A stretch of DNA of 64,000 bases, from positions 9,717,501 through 9,781,500 of the forward strand of contig NZ_CP086136.1 in assembly GCF_017565645.3 (NCBI RefSeq), given 5' to 3'. The notes below the pieces were generated by a model. The model had not been told where the DNA came from, did not search any database, and saw only the letters and a list, made by a program, of their open reading frames with translations. Below, in pieces: positions 57,436-64,000 of the stretch (its first letter is position 1; every line of letters begins with the position of its first letter). The position numbers and the translations under genes were made by a program. This stretch comes from Bradyrhizobium barranii subsp. barranii. GTDB taxonomy: Bacteria; Pseudomonadota; Alphaproteobacteria; Rhizobiales; Xanthobacteraceae.

Positions 57436-58215
57436 ATGACGCCCGCGGCCTACGAGCGTCTGCAAATCCGTATTCCGCTCACCGTCGCGGCTGCCGCCGC
57501 GTGGGCGGCCGTCGTGGCGTTGTCGGACCAGCGCAGGCTCGTCGCCTTCTGCAACAGCGATGTGTGGCCGGCACTGTCGCTCGATCAGCTCGCCCTTGCC
57601 ATGACGTTCTATTCGCCGGCAAGACTCGCCGGCGAATGGATGCTGATGGTCGCGGCGATGATGATGCCGATGCTCGCGGGCGCTCTTGGGCACGTGCGTG
57701 CGCGAAGCCTGCCGCGCCGACGCATGCGGTCGATGGCGCTCTTCATGATCGGATATTGCGCCATCTGGGCTGCCTGTGGCGTTCCCATCGTGCTGGCCGT
57801 GCTGGCGCTGCAACTGGTGCAATCATCATCGATCGTCACGATCGCATTGGCGGGATCGCTCGTCCTGGTCTGGCAATTCTCCCCCGGGAAACAGATTTGC
57901 CTGAACCACTGCCACGACCAGCCGCCGCTGGCGGCGTATGGGATCAGGGCCGACCTGGCTGCTCTCGGATATGGCGTCACCCAGGGTATCTGGTGTTGCG
58001 GAGCCTGCTGGGCGCTGATGCTCGTTCCGTTGGCGACGCAAGGCGGGCATTTGCCGGCGATGGCCGCGACCAGTGCATTCCTGATTGCCGAGCGCCTGGA
58101 CAAACCGCGGCGCCCGGCGTGGGAGGTGCGATGGCCATCGACCGCTGCCAGGCTGCTATGGTTCAGGCTTGGCCTTTGGCGACGCTCGGAGAGCGCCGGA
58201 GTGAAGGCAACCTGA
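57436..58215 (+). CDS. DUF2182 family membrane protein, putative copper-handling
   Basis: 259 residues, about six transmembrane helices. The signature EWMLMVAAMMMPMLAGALGH (methionine-rich helix) and the cysteine/histidine motif ICLNHCHDQ identify DUF2182, which has been linked to copper or metal binding. It lies 10 bases after the tyrosinase stop, so a role in copper delivery or export for that enzyme is inferred. Confidence 0.78.
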   Translation: MTPAAYERLQIRIPLTVAAAAAWAAVVALSDQRRLVAFCNSDVWPALSLDQLALAMTFYSPARLAGEWMLMVAAMMMPMLAGALGHVRARSLPRRRMRSMALFMIGYCAIWAACGVPIVLAVLALQLVQSSSIVTIALAGSLVLVWQFSPGKQICLNHCHDQPPLAAYGIRADLAALGYGVTQGIWCCGACWALMLVPLATQGGHLPAMAATSAFLIAERLDKPRRPAWEVRWPSTAARLLWFRLGLWRRSESAGVKAT

Positions 58216-58403
58216 TCGATGCCAACTGCCCGCGCGGCGACGCGATTCGCGCAGGCGACCGGGCAAACTTTGCCCGCGACACCGCCGCACCGGCAATTTT
58301 TTCAAGCTGCCGATGAGCGCGAGCCCGGAAACATCGGGAAATCGAACGAAAGGATTTGGCACGCACGTTGCTTGCCCTTCGCGATCGTCTTGAGGGGCCG
58401 AAC

Positions 58404-58757
58404 ATGCAAGTCACGGCAGGAGCTTCAATCTTCGGCTACCAGCCTGCGAAAGCCGGCTCATCGACCGGTGCATCGAAGCCGTCGGTGACCGACAATGGTG
58501 GGCCCTCGCAAACAAGCGAAGATGGCGCATCGGGCGACAGCAGCGTCGTGCAGGAATTCCTGAAATACGCGAAGATGAATCCCTTCGACCGTATGCGGGC
58601 TGCCATTCTGAAGAGCATGAATCTCAGCGAGGCCGACCTCGCCAACATGACCCCGGACCAGAAAGCGGCGGTGGAGCAGAAGATCCGGGACGCCATCGAA
58701 AAGCAGCTGGAGAAGAAGGGCCAGCAGCCCGGCAGCCTGGTCGACCAGTCCGCGTAA
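58404..58757 (+). CDS. hypothetical protein
   Basis: 117 residues. A low-complexity Ser/Gly-rich start precedes a helical region (MNPFDRMRAAILKSMNLSEA, MTPDQKAAVEQKIRDAIEKQ) that is amphipathic. GAGGGG precedes the ATG at 58404. No family recognised; similar small helical proteins occur in rhizobia. Confidence 0.6.
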   Translation: MQVTAGASIFGYQPAKAGSSTGASKPSVTDNGGPSQTSEDGASGDSSVVQEFLKYAKMNPFDRMRAAILKSMNLSEADLANMTPDQKAAVEQKIRDAIEKQLEKKGQQPGSLVDQSA

Positions 58758-58834
58758 CGACCGCGCATCACCAGTGGAATGTCGCGCCTTGTCCGGTCTC
58801 ACCGTGAAATGGGTCGTTGTAAAAGCGATCGTTC

Positions 58835-59146
58835 CTAGCCGGCTCCCGACTCGAACTTCACCGCCTCATGATTGGTGATGACTTCTCGAACGACCAGGGC
58901 ATGCAGCTTCCGGGTAAAATCCGGATCGAGCCCGCTCTGTGCGGCGAGGATGCGAAGCCGCTTCAATTGCGCCGCTTCGCGTCTGGGATCCCGGGATTCC
59001 AGTCCATGCCTGGCCTTGAGCTCTCCGATCGCATCCGTGCAGCGAAAGCGTTCTGCGAGCAGGTGCACCATCGCCGCATCCAGATTGTCGATGCTGCGGC
59101 GCAGCCTGGCCAGATCGCCGGCAAACTCCTGGTCATCATCCGTCAT
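58835..59146 (-). CDS. chorismate mutase, AroQ type
   Basis: 103 residues, all-helical AroQ fold: [20 protein letters not shown] (with the catalytic Arg and the D-x-x-D pattern), [16 protein letters not shown] and a C-terminal Arg/Glu-bearing helix. It converts chorismate to prephenate, or could act as a salicylate-type lyase; the enzyme class cannot be separated by sequence alone. It overlaps ureG by 4 bases and ends the urease operon, an unexpected partner. Confidence 0.8.
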   Translation of the reverse strand: MTDDDQEFAGDLARLRRSIDNLDAAMVHLLAERFRCTDAIGELKARHGLESRDPRREAAQLKRLRILAAQSGLDPDFTRKLHALVVREVITNHEAVKFESGAG

Positions 59147-59832
59147 CGATCGGCACCTCCAGACAGCGCCGCGGCGGACAACCCGCCCTTCTGCAGAATG
59201 AAGCCCGCGATCTCGTCGACACCTTGGCCACTCTTCAGATTGGAGAAGATGAACGGTCGCGCGCCTCGCATCCGCCGCGCGTCCGCTTCCATGATCTCCA
59301 GATTCGCGCCCACCATGGGAGCCAGATCGATCTTGTTGATCACCAGCAGATCGGATCGCATGATCCCCGGCCCTCCCTTGCGCGGGATCTTCTCTCCTGC
59401 GGCGACGTCGATGACGTAGACGGTCAGGTCCGCAAGCTCCGGGCTGAAGGTGGCGGCGAGATTGTCGCCACCCGACTCGACGAAGCAAAGCTCCGCGTCC
59501 GGAAACTTCAGGTTCATGTCGTGGATCGCCGCCAGGTTCATCGAGGCGTCCTCCCGTATGGCCGTATGCGGACAGCCACCCGTCTCCACCCCCATGATGC
59601 GCTCTGCCGCCAATGCCTGCGCACGGGTCAGAATGAGCTGGTCCTCCTTGGTGTAGATGTCGTTGGTGATGACGTAGATCTCGTAGAAATCGCGCAGGTG
59701 CTTGCACAGCGCCTCGACCAGCGCCGTCTTTCCGGAACCGACAGGGCCGCCGATGCCGACGCGCAGCGGCCCGTTGGTTGCCGCAATGCCGGGTGTGCGC
59801 AGAGACCTGCTCTCGCGTTCAATCGTCTTCAT
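59143..59832 (-). CDS. ureG: urease accessory GTPase UreG
   Basis: 229 residues. The P-loop [16 protein letters not shown] (about residues 28-43), the metal-binding CPH motif in [17 protein letters not shown] and the NKID motif ([12 protein letters not shown]) are all present. UreG hydrolyses GTP while delivering nickel to urease with UreF and UreD. It overlaps ureF and the chorismate mutase by 4 bases at each end. Confidence 0.95.
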   Translation of the reverse strand: MKTIERESRSLRTPGIAATNGPLRVGIGGPVGSGKTALVEALCKHLRDFYEIYVITNDIYTKEDQLILTRAQALAAERIMGVETGGCPHTAIREDASMNLAAIHDMNLKFPDAELCFVESGGDNLAATFSPELADLTVYVIDVAAGEKIPRKGGPGIMRSDLLVINKIDLAPMVGANLEIMEADARRMRGARPFIFSNLKSGQGVDEIAGFILQKGGLSAAALSGGADR

Positions 59833-60516
59833 GAGCGAAACAACCTCGTATACTGGAGCTCGTGTGCGGCGGACGCGAGCTCAACCATCAGGCCCGCCGA
59901 ACCGAGATCGTCGACCGTCTCGCGGCGTGCGATTTCACTGCGCGACAGGATCGGCAGCTCGAGCGCCGCGATGGCGAGCTGACCATCGGTCTGACCGAGA
60001 GGCACCAATCGCACCCCCGCGCTCACCAGATTGGCGACATAGCTGTGCAGGAACGCCGGCAGCGCGATTTCGACGGCGATCCGCTCGCGCTCCGAGCAGG
60101 ACAGCCAGCACCGGCGGGCATTTCGGGTCGGAGAACATGTCCAGAATTCGATCCGGCCAGACACTGCGAAGGGTCGTAAGGCACGCCGACGATTGCTGTG
60201 CGGATTCGAGCACGAATTCGGATGTGCCGCGGGAAGCGGCGGCGAGTTCGGCCAGCTCCGGCAGCTGGTCCTCGGCGCCCTCGGCCACGCATCGGTAGGC
60301 TTCGCTGAAGAAGATGGCTTCGTTTCGGCCGGAGCCGTAGCAAAGGTCGGCCTCGAGCCAATCGACCAGGCTGCGCCGATCGGAGACATAGCCGGCCTCC
60401 ACGGCCCATTCCAGTCCGTGCGAGTAGCTGTAGGCTCCGTTCGGGAACGACGGCGAGAGCCAGCTCTGCAGCCTCAGGAACGCCAGCGCCTTCCGTCCAT
60501 AACTCTGGTCTGTCAT
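59829..60516 (-). pseudogene. ureF: urease accessory protein UreF, frameshifted
   Basis: It starts MTDQSYGRKALAFLRLQSWL (ATG at 60516) with the UreF core SPSFPNGAYSYSHGLEWAVE. Near 60080-60125 the frame changes: the second part (ERERIAVEIALPAFLHSYVA, LVSAGVRLVPLGQTDGQLA) runs in another frame to the stop at 59829. One inserted base or two lost bases would restore a protein of about 228 residues. UreF is needed for urease maturation, so either urease is inactive or the sequence has an error here. Confidence 0.75.
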
Positions 60517-60539
60517 CGCACCACCATGCCGGCAACGCG

Positions 60540-62243
60540 TCAGTACATGAAATAGCGCTGCGCCATCGGGACCACATTCACCGGCGGACACGTGAGCAGC
60601 CGTCCGTCGGCTCGCACCTCGTAGGTCTCGGGATCGACCTCCATGAGAGGCAGCGCGTCGTTGAGGATCATGGAATGCTTGCCGATCGACCGCGTGTTCG
60701 AGACCGGCAGGAGTTGCTTTGCCAGGCCCAATTGTCTCGTCGCTTCGAGCGAGGCCTGACTGACGAAGGTCACGGAATTTCTGCCGGGAGAACGGCCGAA
60801 GGCGCCGAACATCGGCCGGTAATATTCCGGCTGAGGCGTCGGTATCGATGCATTGGGGTCACCCATGATCGCGGCGACGATCATGCCGGATTTCAAGACC
60901 ATGTCGGGCTTGATCCCGAAGAACGCCGGATCCCAGACGACGATGTCCGCGAGCTTTCCGACCTCGACCGAACCGACGTAGCGTGACATTCCCTGCACGA
61001 TGGCCGGATTGATCGTGTATTTCGCGACGTAGCGCCGAGCCCTGAAATTGTCGTTCTGCCCGGTCTCCTCCGGCAACCGCCCGAACTGCTTCTTCATCTT
61101 GTCGGCGGTCTGCCACGTCCGCGTGATCACCTCGCCGACGCGCCCCATCGCCTGGCTATCCGACGACACGATCGAGAACGCGCCGAGATCGTGCAGGATG
61201 TCCTCCGCGGCGATCGTCTCCTTTCGTATGCGGCTTTCCGCGAAGGCGACATCCTCCGGAATGCGGCGGTCCAGATGGTGGGTCACCATCAGCATGTCGA
61301 GTGCTTCGTCGAGCGTGTTCGCGGTGTAGGGACGCGTGGGATTTGTCGAGGCCGGAATGACGTTGCTCTCGCCGCAGACCTTGATGATATCAGGCGCGTG
61401 CCCGCCGCCGGCCCCTTCCGTATGGGCCGCATGGATCGTCCTGCCCTTGAACGCGGCGATCGTGCGCTCGACGAACCCGCCTTCGTTCAGGGAATCGGTG
61501 TGGATCATGACCTGCACGTCCATGTCGTCCGCGACGGAGAGACAGCAGTCGATCGATGCGGGCGTTGCGCCCCAGTCTTCGTGCAGCTTCAGGCCACACG
61601 CGCCGGCTTCGATCTGCTCGACCAGGCCAGCGGGTAGGCTCGCATTGCCCTTGCCGAAAATGCCGAAGTTCATCGGGAACCCATCCAGCGCCTCGAGCAT
61701 CCGATGGATGTGCCATGGCCCCGGCGTACAGGTCGTCGCCGTCGTCCCTGCGGCCGGTCCGGTGCCGCCACCCATCATGGTCGTGACGCCCGAGAAAAGC
61801 GCCTCGTCGATCTGCTGCGGGCAGATGAAATGAATGTGCGTATCCATTCCGCCGGCGGTGATGATCTTGCCCTCGCCCGCGATGATTTCCGTCCCCGGCC
61901 CAATGATGATGGAGACACCCGGCTGAATGTCGGGGTTGCCCGCCTTGCCGATGGCGGCAATGAGCCCGTCCCTGATCGCGATGTCGGCCTTGACGATTCC
62001 CCAGTGATCGAGGATCAGCGCGTTGGTAATGACCGTATCGACCGCCCCCTGCGCGCGCGTGAGCTGCGATTGTCCCATGCCGTCGCGAATGACCTTGCCG
62101 CCGCCGAACTTGACCTCCTCGCCATAGATCGTGAGGTCCCTCTCGGGCTCGATGAACAGATCGGTGTCCGCCAGGCGCACCCTGTCGCCGACCGTGGGGC
62201 CGAACATCTGCGCATAGGCCGCGCGGCTCATCGTGTGGGACAT
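60540..62243 (-). CDS. ureC: urease subunit alpha UreC
   Basis: 567 residues, full length. The nickel site is complete: His136 and His138 (MDTHIHF), carbamylated Lys219 (GLKLHEDWG), His248 and His274, Asp362, and the catalytic His322 (MVTHHLD); positions are offset by two from Klebsiella UreC. It hydrolyses urea to ammonia and carbamate. The gene is intact, in contrast to ureF. It lies 12 bases after ureB, with GGAAGAC upstream of the ATG. Confidence 0.97.
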   Translation of the reverse strand: MSHTMSRAAYAQMFGPTVGDRVRLADTDLFIEPERDLTIYGEEVKFGGGKVIRDGMGQSQLTRAQGAVDTVITNALILDHWGIVKADIAIRDGLIAAIGKAGNPDIQPGVSIIIGPGTEIIAGEGKIITAGGMDTHIHFICPQQIDEALFSGVTTMMGGGTGPAAGTTATTCTPGPWHIHRMLEALDGFPMNFGIFGKGNASLPAGLVEQIEAGACGLKLHEDWGATPASIDCCLSVADDMDVQVMIHTDSLNEGGFVERTIAAFKGRTIHAAHTEGAGGGHAPDIIKVCGESNVIPASTNPTRPYTANTLDEALDMLMVTHHLDRRIPEDVAFAESRIRKETIAAEDILHDLGAFSIVSSDSQAMGRVGEVITRTWQTADKMKKQFGRLPEETGQNDNFRARRYVAKYTINPAIVQGMSRYVGSVEVGKLADIVVWDPAFFGIKPDMVLKSGMIVAAIMGDPNASIPTPQPEYYRPMFGAFGRSPGRNSVTFVSQASLEATRQLGLAKQLLPVSNTRSIGKHSMILNDALPLMEVDPETYEVRADGRLLTCPPVNVVPMAQRYFMY

Positions 62244-62255
62244 GTCTTCCTCACC

Positions 62256-62594
62256 TTATTCGTTGGCGCCGGACGCATCGGTCGCCGATTCCAGAGGTCC
62301 CATCACGCCGCCGCTGAAGCCGTAGATGCGCCGCGCCCCGGCAAACGGGATCAACGAGACCTCGCGCGACTGGCCCGGCTCGAACCGCACGGCCGTCCCG
62401 GCCGGGATATCGAGGCGGCATCCACGAGCGGTTGATCGATCGAACGCGAGTGCGGCGTTCACTTCGGCGAAGTGATAATGGCTGCCCACCTGGACCGGCC
62501 GGTCGCCGGTGTTGGCTACGGTAATCGACAGTGCCGTCCTGTCCCCGTTCTGGACGATGTCGCCGTCAGCCGGAATGACCTCCCCGGGAATCAT
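62256..62594 (-). CDS. ureB: urease subunit beta UreB
   Basis: 112 residues. [20 protein letters not shown] and [17 protein letters not shown] are the family hallmarks. The ATG at 62594 follows GGAGG. It overlaps the upstream UreJ gene by 4 bases. Structural subunit of urease. Confidence 0.95.
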   Translation of the reverse strand: MIPGEVIPADGDIVQNGDRTALSITVANTGDRPVQVGSHYHFAEVNAALAFDRSTARGCRLDIPAGTAVRFEPGQSREVSLIPFAGARRIYGFSGGVMGPLESATDASGANE

Positions 62595-63166
62595 GCCACG
62601 CCTCCAAGCAGCAGCAGCCCGACAAGGCCAGCGCATACGCCCGCCGCGCGAAGCAAGCTTCGTCTGGTCGCGTTTCCTCCCCAGAGCCCGATGACCATGC
62701 CGGTCAGGAGAAGAGCGGCGGTCGCCGTCGTGAAGCCGATCACGTAGGGAACAAGCATCGCGGCGGCTTCAGTTCCGTGGGCGTGACCATGGAAGAACGC
62801 GAACAGGCCGACGGCCGCCGCGCCCAGCATGACGGGCATCCTGAATTCGAACGCAACGAACGCTCCCAGCGCCACCACCGAGAGGCTGATCGCCGCCTCC
62901 ACAAAGCCCATCTGCAGTCCCGCGCTTGCCGCGGCGAAGCCGCCCAGCATCGCGATCAGAAAGGTCAGCGGCCACACCGCTCTCGCGGATCCGCCCACGA
63001 GCCCGCTCCACGTTCCCACCAAGGTGATCGCAATCAGATGATCGGCGCCGCTGAACGGATGGACGAGACCGGCGTCGAACGAACTGCCCGCGCCCGGAAT
63101 GGGATGAGCGAAGGCCGGCGCCGCAAGCAGGCTCAACGCGGCGACGCAAATCGGGATGATGCGCAT
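62591..63166 (-). CDS. ureJ: HupE/UreJ-family nickel permease
   Basis: About 191 residues. A signal-like start ([20 protein letters not shown]) is followed by about six transmembrane helices. The motif [16 protein letters not shown] and a histidine-rich FHGHAHGTE match HupE/UreJ, which import nickel for urease or hydrogenase. The ATG at 63166 follows AGGAG; ATG 63169 is an alternative. The gene lies between ureA and ureB, a common rhizobial arrangement. Confidence 0.9.
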   Translation of the reverse strand: MRIIPICVAALSLLAAPAFAHPIPGAGSSFDAGLVHPFSGADHLIAITLVGTWSGLVGGSARAVWPLTFLIAMLGGFAAASAGLQMGFVEAAISLSVVALGAFVAFEFRMPVMLGAAAVGLFAFFHGHAHGTEAAAMLVPYVIGFTTATAALLLTGMVIGLWGGNATRRSLLRAAGVCAGLVGLLLLGGVA

Positions 63167-63175
63167 CATCAGCTC

Positions 63176-63478
63176 CTATCGGATCGGGTTGTGCACCGGG
63201 ACAAGCTTGGTCCCGTCCGGAAACGTTGCCTCCACCTGGATCTCGCGGATCATTTCCGGGATGCCCTCCATGACCTGCTCGCGGCGCAGCAGCCGGCCGC
63301 CTTCGGACATCAGATCCGCGACCGATCGTCCGTCGCGGGCGCCTTCCATGATGGCATCCGAAATCAATGCGATGCTTTCGGGATAATTCAGCTTGACGCC
63401 GCGCGCGAGCCGGCCGCGCGCAACGATCGCGGCGAGGGCGATCATCAGCTTGTCTCGTTCCCGTGGCGTCAGATTCAA
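63176..63478 (-). CDS. ureA: urease subunit gamma UreA
   Basis: 100 residues, the family length, with [20 protein letters not shown] and [23 protein letters not shown] motifs. The start is TTG at 63478, chosen because GGAGGAGCATC lies just upstream; the open frame to 63517 has no ribosome site. Structural subunit of urease. It begins 26 bases after ureD. Confidence 0.93.
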   Translation of the reverse strand: MNLTPRERDKLMIALAAIVARGRLARGVKLNYPESIALISDAIMEGARDGRSVADLMSEGGRLLRREQVMEGIPEMIREIQVEATFPDGTKLVPVHNPIR

Positions 63479-63504
63479 GATGCTCCTCCCACTTGGCCGC
63501 GCTG

Positions 63505-64000
63505 CTAACAGGACCACATCTTCGGCGCTCCGAAGGGACCGGATCCGAGCTCATGGTCGAGTTGATCGAGGAAGCGGCGCAGACCTCGCCTGAGGTCCAC
63601 GCTTGCAATCGCGGCGACCCGGACCACGATGATCGCGCCCACGATCGTGACGCCGCACGCGCATTCCAGCGAAGCGCCGATCTCGCGCAATCTCTCGAGC
63701 CGGGCCTCGAGACCCGGACCGAAATAGATCATGGTTGCGATCGCCTTCCAGTTCGAGAGCAGCGCCGTCTTCCGAAGCTGCAGCAGCGTCTGGTCGGAGG
63801 CGAGGAAGCCATCCGCCCATACCAAACGGCCGTCGACCCTGACGCGCCAACTGTCCAGGATATGTCCGGCAAGAACCTCCTCGCCGCTCTCGATGCGGCC
63901 AAGAACCAGCCATTCGAGGGCAATCAATTCGGTGCCCGAGCTCACATCGATCTCGGTGTGCCGCGCGATGCGCGCCTGGTTGAAGACGATCGTCTCTTGT
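63505..64000 (-). CDS. ureD: urease accessory protein UreD, N-terminus outside the window
   Basis: The last 165 residues or so of UreD are here: the frame enters at the window edge as [20 protein letters not shown] and contains [20 protein letters not shown]. UreD works with UreF and UreG to load nickel into urease. The gene leads the operon; its start and promoter lie right of the window. Confidence 0.9.
   Translation of the reverse strand, partial: QETIVFNQARIARHTEIDVSSGTELIALEWLVLGRIESGEEVLAGHILDSWRVRVDGRLVWADGFLASDQTLLQLRKTALLSNWKAIATMIYFGPGLEARLERLREIGASLECACGVTIVGAIIVVRVAAIASVDLRRGLRRFLDQLDHELGSGPFGAPKMWSC

Overview
The window looks like a chromosomal segment of a soil or plant-associated alphaproteobacterium, most likely Bradyrhizobium or a close Nitrobacteraceae relative. 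The reasons are the high GC content, the aromatic-acid and CoA-thioester catabolic genes with branched-chain-type ABC binding proteins, an OpgC-type glucan acyltransferase, a ureDA-J-BCFG operon, and the mosaic of palindromic intergenic repeats that I associate with such genomes. This assignment is inferred from content; no rRNA, tRNA or CRISPR array was seen.

Layout. (1) 1-11 kb is an accessory region, AT-richer in places and rich in insertion sequences. It holds the end of an IS3-family copy, a ricin-type lectin, a cold-shock protein, orphan small genes, a KwaB-like (DUF4868) gene split by an IS3 element that itself carries an IS110 element, and a minimal ATP-dependent ligase. (2) 11.3-17.4 kb is a phenylpropanoid-type operon (enoyl-CoA hydratase, feruloyl-CoA synthase-like ligase, SDR, hot-dog thioesterase, periplasmic binding protein) behind a promoter with a perfect inverted repeat. 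(3) 17.5-32 kb is mostly single genes. It includes two glutathione S-transferase/YafY-type regulator modules with matching palindromes, a MloK1-like cyclic-nucleotide-gated channel, a TAXI-type protein, a desaturase, an alpha/beta hydrolase with a frameshift, and an MBL-fold protein. (4) 32-37 kb is a GntR/FCD-controlled locus with an acyl-CoA synthetase, a quinone-reductase-like MDR enzyme and a divergent binding protein; the GntR-type operators are visible. (5) 37-47 kb is a sugar-type ABC importer operon combined with an acyl-CoA synthetase and two strictosidine-synthase-like propellers, one of them fused to the second permease. (6) 47-58.8 kb holds DUF2059, OpgC, an adenylate cyclase/AAA/TPR gene split by a second IS3-family copy, a nuclease, and a tyrosinase/DUF2182 pair. 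(7) 58.8-64 kb is a urease operon on the minus strand, with a chorismate mutase overlapping ureG; ureD runs off the window.

How the parts work together. The IS3-family copy at 50.0-51.4 kb and the fragment at bases 1-131 are identical and in the same orientation, so the 50 kb between them is flanked by direct repeats. Several otherwise recognisable genes need one or two single-base corrections: the alpha/beta hydrolase, an AraC regulator (twice), an ABC permease and ureF. These may be genuine decay or base-level errors. The most system-like parts are the ABC/propeller/CoA-ligase operon, the two GST/YafY regulatory modules and the nested-IS DUF4868 locus.
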